29,730 nt of DNA from an uncultured Eubacteriales bacterium (GTDB lineage Bacteria > Bacillota > Clostridia > Oscillospirales > Acutalibacteraceae), in NCBI GenBank assembly GCA_934486755.1, contig CAKSQT010000016.1:1-29730 (forward strand), in the 5' to 3' direction. A model generated the notes under the pieces. It did no database searches and was not told the DNA's origin. It saw only the letters and a list, made by a program, of their open reading frames with translations. The stretch's first letter is position 1. Every line of letters begins with the position of its first letter. Positions 15,649-24,032 of this stretch are shown piece by piece. A program made the translations under genes and the position numbers.

Positions 15649-16407
15649 TTATATATTCTCCAAAGATTTATTCAAAAAATTCTTTGTTTTTTCCGATTTC
15701 GGATTTTTAAATATTTGTTCGGGAGTTCCCATTTCTTCAATGACCCCGTCCGCCATAAATATGACCTTATCGGCGACATTCCTTGCAAACTCCATTTCGT
15801 GGGTGACGACTATCATAGTGCTGTTATTGTCTTTAAGTCCCTTTATTACCTTTAATACCTCGCCCGTAAGCTCGGGGTCAAGCGCCGACGTCGGCTCGTC
15901 AAAGCAGAGTATATCAGGATCAAGCGCAAGCGCTCTTGCTATTGCTACGCGCTGCTGCTGACCGCCCGAAAGCTCGCACGGATAGTTTTGCATTTTATCT
16001 TCAAGTCCGACTTTTTTTACAAGCTCAACCGCATTTTTCTCAATTTCATCATTTGTACCGAGTTTTAAAAGAGTCGGCGCAAGGGTTATGTTTTTAAGCA
16101 CATTATACTGCGGAAACAGATTAAACTGCTGAAACACAAGTCCGAAATGCAGGCGGTTCTTGCGTATTTCCTCATCGCTTTGTTTTTTAACACTGTCGCC
16201 GTCGAATATAATTTCGGAATTTACGGAAATAGTGCCGCTGTCTGCGGTTTCAAGGAAGTTCAGACACCTTAAAAGCGTAGTTTTTCCGCCGCCCGAAGAG
16301 CCTATTACCGCAAGCACTTCGCCCTTTTCAAGCGAAAAGCTGATTCCTTTAAGAACTTCGGTATTCCCGAATTTTTTAGTCAGATTTTTCACATTAAGCA
16401 TTTCCAT
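15649..16407 (-). CDS. Polar amino-acid ABC transporter ATP-binding protein
   Basis: The 252-residue ATPase of a PAAT-type importer (GlnQ/HisP-like) has Walker A GSSGGGKTT (36-44, with Gly in place of the usual Ser), Q-loop FQQFNLFPQYNVLKN, signature LSGGQQQRVAIARAL and Walker B ILCFDEPTSALDPE. It pairs with the permease and lipoprotein encoded just upstream. The ATG at 16407 follows GGGGG. The substrate is not set by this subunit; linkage with metF-metH hints at a sulfur amino acid such as cystine or methionine, which is inference. Confidence 0.93.
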   Translation of the reverse strand: MEMLNVKNLTKKFGNTEVLKGISFSLEKGEVLAVIGSSGGGKTTLLRCLNFLETADSGTISVNSEIIFDGDSVKKQSDEEIRKNRLHFGLVFQQFNLFPQYNVLKNITLAPTLLKLGTNDEIEKNAVELVKKVGLEDKMQNYPCELSGGQQQRVAIARALALDPDILCFDEPTSALDPELTGEVLKVIKGLKDNNSTMIVVTHEMEFARNVADKVIFMADGVIEEMGTPEQIFKNPKSEKTKNFLNKSLENI

Positions 16408-16419
16408 AACGGCACCCCC

Positions 16420-17103
16420 TTATTTAAAATATCCGAGCTTGCTTTCGAGCTTGCCGAAAAGAACGGTAAGCAAGCCGTTAAACACAAGATAGTATATCGC
16501 GGTAAAGAACAGCGGCCAAATCTGACCCGCTATTCCCTGCGAGCCTTTCATAAACGCCTGTCCTGCCCAAATTACCTCCTGCAAGGCGATAATACGGGCA
16601 AGGGAGGTATCCTTAACCAATGTTATTATCTCGTTTGACATTGGCGGAACTATGCGCTTTATCATCTGCAAAAGGGTTATTTTAAAGAATATCTGGCTTT
16701 TGGAAAGACCCAAAACCTGACCTGCCTCCTGCTGTCCGTAAGGCACGCCCTGAATACCGCCGCGGTATATTTCGGAAAAATAGCAGGCATAGTTAAGTAT
16801 AAAAGCGACGCTTGCCGCAACAAATCTGCCCTGCTCTCCGCTGCCCCAAACAGGATTGTGCAGAACAAGACCGGGAAAATAGTAGACTATTAAAAGCTGT
16901 ATCATAAGCGGAGAACCGCGGAACACCCAAACTATAACCTTTATGAGCGCAGAAAGGGGTTTGAACCTCGACATTGAGCCGAAGGCTATTATCAATCCCA
17001 ACGGAAGCGCTCCGACAAGCGTTATGCCGAACAGCTTTAAAGTTTGGAGAAACCCCGTATTTAAAGAGGAAATTACTATCGGTAGCATTTCAAAAAAATT
17101 CAA
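16420..17103 (-). CDS. Polar amino-acid ABC transporter permease
   Basis: The 227-residue integral membrane protein has about five hydrophobic spans and the EAA-loop region EAGQVLGLSKSQIFFKITL that contacts the ATPase, as in HisM/GlnP-type permeases. The start appears to be TTG at 17103, with AGGA 9 nt upstream; an internal ATG at 17088 is the alternative. It sits 12 bp before the ATPase gene. A hairpin lies between it and the lipoprotein gene. A single permease gene suggests a homodimeric channel. Confidence 0.9.
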   Translation of the reverse strand: MNFFEMLPIVISSLNTGFLQTLKLFGITLVGALPLGLIIAFGSMSRFKPLSALIKVIVWVFRGSPLMIQLLIVYYFPGLVLHNPVWGSGEQGRFVAASVAFILNYACYFSEIYRGGIQGVPYGQQEAGQVLGLSKSQIFFKITLLQMIKRIVPPMSNEIITLVKDTSLARIIALQEVIWAGQAFMKGSQGIAGQIWPLFFTAIYYLVFNGLLTVLFGKLESKLGYFK

Positions 17104-17135
17104 TTACAACAATCCTTTACTTTTATACGCCGAAA

Positions 17136-17163
17136 GCAGAGGGCGCCCGCAAGCGCTCTCTGC
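17136..17163 (-). other. Intercistronic hairpin between binding-protein and permease genes
   Basis: GCAGAG and CTCTGC, with inner GCGC/GCGC, form an interrupted 10-bp stem in the 79-bp gap. Such hairpins after binding-protein genes often protect the upstream mRNA or partly terminate, giving more binding protein than permease. Only a TTT follows, so full termination is unlikely. Confidence 0.45.
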
Positions 17164-17182
17164 AAGGTATTCGTTTTTGATA

Positions 17183-17965
17183 TTATTTAATGAGGGAAGC
17201 CTGAACTTTATAGGTTTCAGCAACGCTTTCAAGCGTTCCGTCTTCCTTGCACTTATCAAAGAATTCGTTTAACTTTGCGGTAAGGTCGGAGTCCTTGCGG
17301 AAGCCCACGCCGTATTCCTCGCTGTTGAGCGATACGGTATAAGCAAGGTTTTCGTAGCTGGTGCCTTCGCCTACCATTGCGGCAGCCATAAGAGAGTCGA
17401 TTATAGCGGCTTCGCTTGTGCCCGAAGCAACCTCCATAACGGCAGTAGCCTGATCCTTAACCTCGGTGTAGGTAAAGCCGTTTTCCTCCGCCATATCCTT
17501 GCCTGCGGAGCCTGCCTCTACTGCAAATTTAAGGTCCTTGCAATCCTCGGCTGTTTTATACTGGTCGGCTTTGTCGGCAGGAACTATAACTATCTGCGCA
17601 TTGTTGCAGTAAGCGTTTGAAGTTGACATTGCGGCTTTTACGTCATCAGTAAGGGTCATACCGTTCCAAACGCAGTCGATTGATTTACCGTCAAGCTCCA
17701 TCGTCTTGTTGTCCCAATCAATCTCAACAAACTTAACGTCTACACCGATATACTCTGCAAACTTGGTAGCCATATCGGCGTCAAATCCGATCCACTTGCC
17801 GTTTTCGTCCTGATAATCCATCGGCTCAAAATCGGTAATTCCAACAACAAGCGTTCCTTTGTCCTTAACATAGTCAAGGTCGGAAGTCGTTTTGCCGCTG
17901 CTGCCGCAGCCTGCGAAAGCCGCAACCATTACAAGCGCTGTGAATAATGCTATAAGTTTTTTCAT
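17183..17965 (-). CDS. Polar amino-acid ABC transporter substrate-binding lipoprotein
   Basis: The 260-residue family-3 solute-binding protein begins with a lipoprotein signal (MKKLIALFTALVMVAAFAGC), with the lipidated Cys at 20 followed by a GSSGKTTSD linker. GTLVVGITDFEPMDYQDENGKWIGFDAD is the typical N-terminal lobe of this family, and GVGFRKDSDLTAKLNEFF is near the end. It would bind the amino acid outside the membrane and deliver it to the permease. It is the first gene of the operon that continues to metH. GGGG lies 9-10 nt before the ATG. Specificity (cystine, methionine, glutamine or other) cannot be read from the sequence. Confidence 0.94.
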   Translation of the reverse strand: MKKLIALFTALVMVAAFAGCGSSGKTTSDLDYVKDKGTLVVGITDFEPMDYQDENGKWIGFDADMATKFAEYIGVDVKFVEIDWDNKTMELDGKSIDCVWNGMTLTDDVKAAMSTSNAYCNNAQIVIVPADKADQYKTAEDCKDLKFAVEAGSAGKDMAEENGFTYTEVKDQATAVMEVASGTSEAAIIDSLMAAAMVGEGTSYENLAYTVSLNSEEYGVGFRKDSDLTAKLNEFFDKCKEDGTLESVAETYKVQASLIK

Positions 17966-18034
17966 TTTTAATTTCCCCTTTTCTCAGACGGACTGTATAT
18001 CTGCCGTCCTTCGTCTGTTTTATTTGTTGTCCCT

Positions 18035-18063
18035 ATTATACTTCATCAAGATGAAGTTGTAAA
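18035..18063 (-). promoter_or_regulatory. Promoter of the ABC transporter-metF-metH operon
   Basis: The minus strand has TTTACA (18063-18058), a 17-bp spacer and a perfect TATAAT (18040-18035). The leader is about 60 nt and contains a CAGACG/CGTCTG hairpin. It is too short for a SAM riboswitch or T-box, and neither was seen. The spacer is almost entirely a palindrome (listed separately). Confidence 0.75.
18041..18056. promoter_or_regulatory. Palindromic operator candidate inside the promoter spacer
   Basis: CTTCATC-TT-GATGAAG (minus strand) is a perfect inverted repeat with 7-bp arms filling the space between the -35 and -10 boxes. A protein bound here would block RNA polymerase. The YerC-like regulator in the same operon is an obvious candidate, but nothing in the sequence proves the pairing. 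Confidence 0.65.
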
Positions 18064-18157
18064 GTGTTTTTTCGTAATTTTTTCATCTTTGTAACACTTT
18101 CACAAAAGCCCGTCTGCTTTATCTCTTTATTTAGGTAAAGTGACCGCCAAAACAGAA

Positions 18158-18186
18158 CGCCTTCCCCCGTAATGCAGGAAAAGGCG
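18158..18186 (-). terminator. Terminator of the polysaccharide operon
   Basis: About 7 bp after the last gene of the polysaccharide operon, the minus strand forms CGCCTTTTCC paired with GGGGAAGGCG (two G-T pairs, loop of about nine), followed by GTTCTGTTTTG. The G-T pairs form only in the minus-strand RNA, so it points in the direction of transcription. Confidence 0.6.
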
Positions 18187-18192
18187 CCGTAT

Positions 18193-19368
18193 TCATTTAT
18201 TTAATTCTAAATTTTCAATCATTTTTTCTGCCGATTCGGTGTATTCGGCGTCAACCATTTTTCTGTATTTATTCATTTTTGCGTTCTGGGTCACAGCGCC
18301 GCCGAAAATTAACTTAAACCAGCGTTTAACCTCATAAAAAGGCAACAAATACTTTCTGCCGTACAGCTTCGGATACCAATATTTGAGCGTATCGTATGGC
18401 TTCCATATCTTGTTTACAACAGAATTAGACGATTTGCACCTCGCACCGCTGTCTGTCTTTATAGCGGCGGAGTTTGAAATACTGCCGTATATTCCGCCTT
18501 TAAGGACATAATCTTCCATTATTACGGTAGTTTCGTTATGTACTGAATTGCCGAACCACACTTCGGACAACAGCTCCGACTCTGAGGCAAACTTTAATAT
18601 TCCGCCTTTGTTAAGCAGCTCTGCCCTACGTCCGAAATCAAATTCCTTTCTGTGGTTAAGCACCCACACGTCAAGAAACGAACGCATACCGCAACCGCCG
18701 CAAAGCATATGCATAGCCATATGCGCTATATGATGAAAATACAGCATTTCGTCTTTCATCAAGTACATGGACTTATTCTCGTCGGGCTTGTATGCGTAAT
18801 CCCAGACATTTTTTAAAACCTCGTCAGCACAGGAAAGTCTGCCCTTCTCGATAAGGTCAAAGTGCAATTCAAAATGAACTCCCGTTTGAGAAAAGAGGGA
18901 TATATTATGCATATCCTTCATATTGCTTGTGTAATCGAGTTCTTTTATTACGTGTTCTGCGGCATTTTCAAGGTCTTCTACACGCACCAGAATGTCAATA
19001 TCACAGCTTGTCCTCATAGCGGGGCTGGGATAGTATTGTCTTATCACGGCGCCTTTAAGCGGAATAAACGGTATTTCCGCCTTTTCAAGCACATCGCAGA
19101 TACGCACAAATTCATATTTGATATTTTCATATCTCCAAACAGAATTGATGATGTGCAATCTCACATTTTCGGCGAGCTTATCGCTTATTTCTATGCCGTT
19201 ATCCTTGATTGCGAGAGACGCGATATTTGCAATATCGTGCACGTTTGCAAGGCGCAGCGCCTTTGAATAATCGGTTTCGTCGAACTGTTCAAGCGCGGCT
19301 TTATCAAGCGGATTTCCGCATATCTCGTTTCCTACAAGCTTTAACAAAAGCTCGGTAGATTTTTGCAT
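18193..19368 (-). CDS. NTP_transf_5-type putative nucleotidyltransferase, copy 2
   Basis: The 391-residue protein matches the uncharacterised nucleotidyltransferase family (NTP_transf_5): PLKGAVIRQYYPSPAMRTSC (103-122) is followed by DIDIL, where D123 and D125 look like the metal-binding pair of the pol-beta fold, with HFELHFD later. FHHIAHMAMHML is the family's His-rich helix. Members occur in polysaccharide and peptide-modification loci; their reaction is unknown. It is last in the operon, and a paralogue lies two genes upstream, on the other side of ugd. They share the core motif and C-terminal GIYG and YYP/WYP-LLPF-RWF segments. The ribosome binding site is weak. Confidence 0.8.
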   Translation of the reverse strand: MQKSTELLLKLVGNEICGNPLDKAALEQFDETDYSKALRLANVHDIANIASLAIKDNGIEISDKLAENVRLHIINSVWRYENIKYEFVRICDVLEKAEIPFIPLKGAVIRQYYPSPAMRTSCDIDILVRVEDLENAAEHVIKELDYTSNMKDMHNISLFSQTGVHFELHFDLIEKGRLSCADEVLKNVWDYAYKPDENKSMYLMKDEMLYFHHIAHMAMHMLCGGCGMRSFLDVWVLNHRKEFDFGRRAELLNKGGILKFASESELLSEVWFGNSVHNETTVIMEDYVLKGGIYGSISNSAAIKTDSGARCKSSNSVVNKIWKPYDTLKYWYPKLYGRKYLLPFYEVKRWFKLIFGGAVTQNAKMNKYRKMVDAEYTESAEKMIENLELNK

Positions 19369-19421
19369 ACTGACTGTAACCCCATTTCAAAAAAAGAACC
19401 GTTAAGTGTGTCGGATTTTAA

Positions 19422-20606
19422 CTAATCTCTGAAATACAAATCCCTTGTATAGACCTTGTCCGCAACCTCTTCAAGATCCTTGCTGTTGCGATTGGCAATT
19501 ATAACGTCTGCCGTTTCTTTAAATTCATCAAAATCGCGTATAACTCGGCTGTTGAAGAACTTATCCTCTTTCATAGTCGGTTCGTATATAACAACTTCAA
19601 TTCCCTTTGCCTTAATACGTTTCATAACGCCCTGAATGGAGGACTGACGGAAATTATCGCTGTTCGCTTTCATTGTAAGTCGGTAAATTCCCACCGTATT
19701 CGGCTTTTTCGCGATTATTTGGTCGGCAATGAAATCCTTTCTCGTGTGATTTGCTTCAACAATTGCAGAGATAAGATTTTGCGGCACGTCGGCATAGTTT
19801 GTGCGAAGCTGTTTTGTATCCTTTGGCAAGCAATATCCGCCGTATCCGAATGAGGGATTGTTGTAATAGTCGCCTATTCTGGGGTCAAGCGATACTCCCG
19901 CGATAATGGATTTTGTATCCAGACCTTTGGTTGCGGCGTATGTATCAAGCTCGTTGAAATAAGCCACACGCAGCGCAAGATATGTATTTGCAAAGAGCTT
20001 TATAGCCTCGGCTTCGGTAAGGTCGGTAAAAAGCGCGGTTATATTCTCCTTGATCGCGCCCTGTTTTAACAGGTCGGCAAAGGTTTCGGCCGCTTTTTCA
20101 AGACGTTCGTTGCCGCAAGGCCTGCCGACGATTATACGGCTCGGATACAAATTATCATAAAGCGCCCTGCCCTCGCGCAGAAATTCGGGACTGAACAGTA
20201 TATTATCGTTATTGTATTTCTCTCTTACGCTCTTTGTATACCCCACAGGGACGGTAGACTTGATTATCATTATCGCATTTTTATTAGCGCCGATTACCTG
20301 CTTGATAACGCTTTCGACCGCCGATGTATCAAAATAATTTTTGTCGGGATCATAATTTGTAGGAGCCGCTATTATTACAAAATCGGCGTTCTTATAAGCG
20401 CTGTCGCCGTCAAGCGTTGCTGTCAGGTTAAGGCTCTTTTTCGCAAGATATTCCTCAATTTCCCTGTCAACGATGGGCGACTTTTTGTTATTGATCATTT
20501 CAACCTTTTCAGGTATTATGTCAACCGCCGTAACTTCATTGTGCTGTGCTAAAAGCACCGCCATCGACAGCCCGACATATCCCGTTCCTGCTACTGCAAT
20601 TTTCAT
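19422..20606 (-). CDS. ugd: UDP-glucose 6-dehydrogenase family protein
   Basis: The 394-residue protein is a nucleotide-sugar dehydrogenase that oxidises UDP-glucose to UDP-glucuronate with two NAD+. The Rossmann motif GTGYVG is at 7-12, the catalytic Cys at C259 in FGYGGYCLPKD, and STVPVGYT and SPEFLREG are present. Length matches the short Ugd type (about 388 residues). The adjacent UDP-glucuronate 4-epimerase-like gene would use its product. A UDP-N-acetylhexosamine dehydrogenase is less likely, given the SPEFLREG pattern. Start ATG 20606, with AGGAGA upstream. Confidence 0.92.
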   Translation of the reverse strand: MKIAVAGTGYVGLSMAVLLAQHNEVTAVDIIPEKVEMINNKKSPIVDREIEEYLAKKSLNLTATLDGDSAYKNADFVIIAAPTNYDPDKNYFDTSAVESVIKQVIGANKNAIMIIKSTVPVGYTKSVREKYNNDNILFSPEFLREGRALYDNLYPSRIIVGRPCGNERLEKAAETFADLLKQGAIKENITALFTDLTEAEAIKLFANTYLALRVAYFNELDTYAATKGLDTKSIIAGVSLDPRIGDYYNNPSFGYGGYCLPKDTKQLRTNYADVPQNLISAIVEANHTRKDFIADQIIAKKPNTVGIYRLTMKANSDNFRQSSIQGVMKRIKAKGIEVVIYEPTMKEDKFFNSRVIRDFDEFKETADVIIANRNSKDLEEVADKVYTRDLYFRD

Positions 20607-20634
20607 TATTATCTCTCCTAAAAATTAATTAATC

Positions 20635-21801
20635 CTATTTGAAATATATTTTAAGTCCTACGCTTTCAAGCTCGGCATTGCGCTGTCTTGCTATCTCGTC
20701 GGTCATATCCCCTATCGTTTTTGCCGCACGTTTTATATTTGCAGGTCTTTTGAAAACAATTTCAAACCAACGCGCAATATACATAAACGGCAGTAAAATC
20801 GGCGCCCGTTCGGTTATGGGATAATATCTTTTCATTGTATCGACATTCGGAAAAATCATTTCCCTTAAACGCACAAGCCGACCGTGCTTGTATTTTTTAG
20901 AATATAGTGCGGCGGACGATTTTTCATTGGTGGCTGTATTGCCGTAAATTCCGCTTGAAAACAGCATTTCGGTGAGCTTATTTGTTATTTCCGTTTCCTC
21001 GGCGCCGTAAAACCAATTCTTTATAAGCGACTTTATATTATCGTAAAATCTGCATAGTCCGAGTTTTTCAAATTCGCCGTAAATATACTTTTCATCAAGG
21101 TCTTTGAAATGCTCAAAATATACATAAAAGTCTATGATATTTCTTACCCCTGCGCCCGAAAATCTAAAATGCTTTACGAAATGAAGCATAATGTAAATAA
21201 ACATATCTTCCGGGCTCATACCGTAACCGTGTTCGGTTATGTTTTCCATTAAGCTCCATTCTCGGTTTTTATAATACCCGAACAAATCAGATTCAGGCGG
21301 CATAAGGTGCTTGTGAAGTTCAAGATGGAGACTGTTTTTCTTGTCCCAAACAGTAGTATGACTGTCTTCTTCGTTTGGAACGAATCCGCAAACGTTCATT
21401 ACCTGCTCAATCTTATCACGCTGTGTTTCTTTAATAAGCACATCTGCATCACTCATAGTTCTAAGCTCGGGACGGGGATAATATTCTCTAATTACCGAGC
21501 CCTTGATAAGCGCATAGTCAATACCGCTTTTTTCAAACTCTGCCTTTACAATTGCCAACTCGTGCTGTTGCCGCATATTCAGCGACAAAAATCCGCAGGC
21601 AGTCATATAAAACTTTTGATATATGCCGTCAGCCTTAAAATCTTCCCTGCCGACAAGTCCCTCGTACAGAATACAAACTATCTGGTGTTTTACCGCAAAA
21701 TTATAAATGCGCGAATAATCAACCCCGTCGGAAAGTTCGGGGACTTTGCCTGCCAACGCGGCACGTACGATTGATATTATATCCTTTTTGAACGGGGTCA
21801 T
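20635..21801 (-). CDS. NTP_transf_5-type putative nucleotidyltransferase, copy 1
   Basis: The 388-residue protein is a paralogue of the gene at the end of this operon. LIKGSVIREYYPRPELRTMS (98-117) is followed by DADVL, so D118 and D120 are the likely metal ligands, and LHLELHKHLMP follows. FIYIMLHFVKHFRFSG corresponds to the His-rich helix. The C-terminal part shares GIYG and RYYP..LLPF..RWFEIVF with copy 2. Function is unknown; the context suggests nucleotidyl or phosphosugar transfer during glycan assembly or decoration. It sits between the epimerase and ugd genes. Start ATG 21801, with AGAGGTG upstream. Confidence 0.8.
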   Translation of the reverse strand: MTPFKKDIISIVRAALAGKVPELSDGVDYSRIYNFAVKHQIVCILYEGLVGREDFKADGIYQKFYMTACGFLSLNMRQQHELAIVKAEFEKSGIDYALIKGSVIREYYPRPELRTMSDADVLIKETQRDKIEQVMNVCGFVPNEEDSHTTVWDKKNSLHLELHKHLMPPESDLFGYYKNREWSLMENITEHGYGMSPEDMFIYIMLHFVKHFRFSGAGVRNIIDFYVYFEHFKDLDEKYIYGEFEKLGLCRFYDNIKSLIKNWFYGAEETEITNKLTEMLFSSGIYGNTATNEKSSAALYSKKYKHGRLVRLREMIFPNVDTMKRYYPITERAPILLPFMYIARWFEIVFKRPANIKRAAKTIGDMTDEIARQRNAELESVGLKIYFK

Positions 21802-21824
21802 ATTAACGCACCTCTTTTCGACGG

Positions 21825-22898
21825 TTAGATTTTATAAAACTCTTTATACCATCGAGCAAATTTTTTCAGCCCGATTCTGAGCGGAGTTGACGGCTTAAAG
21901 CCGAAATCGCGTTCCAATGCCGATGTATCGGCAAATGTAATCGGCACATCTCCCGGCTGCATAGGGACGAGTTCCTTATGCGCTTCAAAATCATAATCGG
22001 CAGGCAAAACACCTGCTTCTGTCAACTCTCCTTGCAGTATATCGACAAAATCAAGCAGATTTTCGGGATTGCTGTTGCCGATGTTATAAACTCTGTAAGG
22101 CGGTACAGGCAGTCCGTCCTCCCCTTTTTTCTTTTCGGGCGCACACCTCATCACCCGCACCACGCCCGCGACAATATCGTCAACATACGTAAAATCACGC
22201 TTGCAGTTACCGTAATTAAAGATTTTTATTGTTTCGCCCCTAATCAACTTGTTAGTAAACCCGAAATATGCCATATCGGGTCTGCCTGCGGGTCCGTAAA
22301 CCGTGAAAAATCGCAGTCCCGTTGACGGAATATTATATAGTTTCGAGTATGCGTGAGCCATAAGTTCGTTTGACTTCTTGGTTGCGGCATAAAGCGAAAC
22401 AGGATTGTCAACCTTGTCATCCACCGAATACGGAACCTTTTTATTTGTGCCGTAAACAGACGAACTTGACGCATACACCAAATGTTCGACCGTATGATTT
22501 CGGCAGGCTTCGAGTATATTATAAAACCCGATAAGATTAGATTCAATATAAACGTCGGGATTTGTAATAGAGTATCTCACGCCCGCCTGTGCGGCAAGGT
22601 TAACGACAACATTCGGCGAATACTTCTCAAAAACTTCCTCAACCGCCGCCTTGTCGGCAATATTTGCCCTTATAAAATCCCAACGGCATTCCGTTTTATC
22701 AGTGGCGAGTTTTTCAATCTCGGAAAGTCGGTACTCTTTAATCGAAACGTCATAATAATCGTTCATATTATCCATTCCGATTATATGCGTGCCTGTCGTG
22801 CTTTTAAGCAGTTCAAGCGCCAAATTTGCACCGATAAATCCCGCAGCGCCCGTTATCAGTATTGTTTTGTTGTTTAAATCAACATTTTTAGGAAGCAT
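21825..22898 (-). CDS. UDP-glucuronate 4-epimerase-like SDR protein
   Basis: The 357-residue extended short-chain dehydrogenase has GAAGFIG (17-23) for NAD binding, an ASSSSVYG segment (143-150), and the YxxxK catalytic pair at Y170/K174. MDNMNDYYDVSIKEYRL and AQAGVRYSITNP are typical of CapI/LspL-type UDP-glucuronate 4-epimerases, which make UDP-galacturonate. Its neighbour ugd would provide UDP-glucuronate. A UDP-glucose 4-epimerase is the main alternative, but the sequence pattern favours the uronate enzyme. Start ATG 22898, with GAGGGA upstream. Confidence 0.9.
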   Translation of the reverse strand: MLPKNVDLNNKTILITGAAGFIGANLALELLKSTTGTHIIGMDNMNDYYDVSIKEYRLSEIEKLATDKTECRWDFIRANIADKAAVEEVFEKYSPNVVVNLAAQAGVRYSITNPDVYIESNLIGFYNILEACRNHTVEHLVYASSSSVYGTNKKVPYSVDDKVDNPVSLYAATKKSNELMAHAYSKLYNIPSTGLRFFTVYGPAGRPDMAYFGFTNKLIRGETIKIFNYGNCKRDFTYVDDIVAGVVRVMRCAPEKKKGEDGLPVPPYRVYNIGNSNPENLLDFVDILQGELTEAGVLPADYDFEAHKELVPMQPGDVPITFADTSALERDFGFKPSTPLRIGLKKFARWYKEFYKI

Positions 22899-22916
22899 AT
22901 TATCCCTCGTTCAAGT

Positions 22917-24020
22917 TTATTCTATAATAATGTCACATATCATATCTGTTTCGGATTCTGTAAGGTCGGCGTAAAGCGGTAAGGTCAAAACCCTGTCCGC
23001 AACATAAGCGGCAATCGGAGTTTTTTTCGGGTCAAAACCCGCCTTGCCTTCATAGCAATGGAAACTGTTTGTAAGCGGATAAAAATACTTTCTTGCAACT
23101 ATATTATGCTCTTTAAGCCGCCCAAAAACCTCGTTTCGGTCATATTTATATCCGTCAAACACAACAGGAAAATATGCGTAATTTGATTTAACGCCTTTCT
23201 GCTCTGCACAGAGTTTTATACCGTTTATGCCGCTAAGCCGCTTGCGGTAATGCTCAACCGCTTTTTGACGTTTTGCGATTTCCTCGTCGAGATGGCGGAT
23301 ATTACATATTCCCATTGCGGCAGAAAACTCGTTCATTTTAGCGTTACCGCCGACAAACTCAACCGACTCGGGACCGCGTATTCCGAAGTTTTTCATATCG
23401 TTGAGAATTTGTCTCAGTTTGCCGTCCGAATAACAAACGGCGCCGCCCTCAATGGTGTTGAATACCTTTGTGGCGTGGAAACTGAACATAGCCGCGTCGC
23501 CGAAGTTAGCAGAGCTTACTCCGTTATATGTAACGCCGAAGGCGTGAGCCGCGTCGTATATAACCTTTAAATTATGCTTATCGGCGATTTGTTTTATTTT
23601 CTCAACATCACACAGGTTGCCGTAAACGTGAACCGGGATTATCGCCGCAGTTTTGTCTGTTATCAGATTTTCAATATCGTTTACATCAATCGTATAGTCG
23701 TCAGGATTGATGTCGCAGAACGCAGGGACAAGACCGTTCCTCACAATAGCGTGTGTGGTTGAAGCAAAGGTGAACGGCGTAGTTATAACCTCCGAACCCT
23801 TTTCAAACCCCATAGCGGCTATTATGTTTTCGAGCGCCAGATGACCGTTTGTGTAAAGCGTAACATTTTCGGCGCCCAAGTATTTTTGCAGATCCGCCTC
23901 CAACTGCTTGTGCTTCACACCCATATTTGTGAGCCAATGGCTGTCCCAAATATCCTTTATTTCTTCACAATACTCCTCAAACGTAGGCATAGAAGAGCGA
24001 GTGACATTAATTCGTTCCAT
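22917..24020 (-). CDS. DegT/DnrJ/EryC1/StrS family sugar aminotransferase
   Basis: This PLP enzyme transfers an amino group, usually from glutamate, to a nucleotide-linked keto sugar. From the ATG at 24020 (MERINVTRSSMP, with GGAG 8 nt upstream) it is 367 residues. DAAHAFG provides the ring-contacting Asp, and SFHATKVFNTIEGGAV contains the PLP lysine (about K185). A GTG at 24026 is too close to the ribosome binding site. No sugar dehydratase that would supply its keto-sugar substrate is visible here, so it is probably elsewhere in the locus. It starts 12 bp after the SLC13 transporter gene. Confidence 0.9.
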   Translation of the reverse strand: MERINVTRSSMPTFEEYCEEIKDIWDSHWLTNMGVKHKQLEADLQKYLGAENVTLYTNGHLALENIIAAMGFEKGSEVITTPFTFASTTHAIVRNGLVPAFCDINPDDYTIDVNDIENLITDKTAAIIPVHVYGNLCDVEKIKQIADKHNLKVIYDAAHAFGVTYNGVSSANFGDAAMFSFHATKVFNTIEGGAVCYSDGKLRQILNDMKNFGIRGPESVEFVGGNAKMNEFSAAMGICNIRHLDEEIAKRQKAVEHYRKRLSGINGIKLCAEQKGVKSNYAYFPVVFDGYKYDRNEVFGRLKEHNIVARKYFYPLTNSFHCYEGKAGFDPKKTPIAAYVADRVLTLPLYADLTESETDMICDIIIE

Positions 24021-24032
24021 AAGCACCGCTCC

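Noticed and set aside
17966..18034. SAM riboswitch or T-box in the leader of the transporter-metF-metH operon
   Set aside because: The leader is only about 60 nt and holds one simple hairpin. None of the conserved S-box or T-box sequences was seen.
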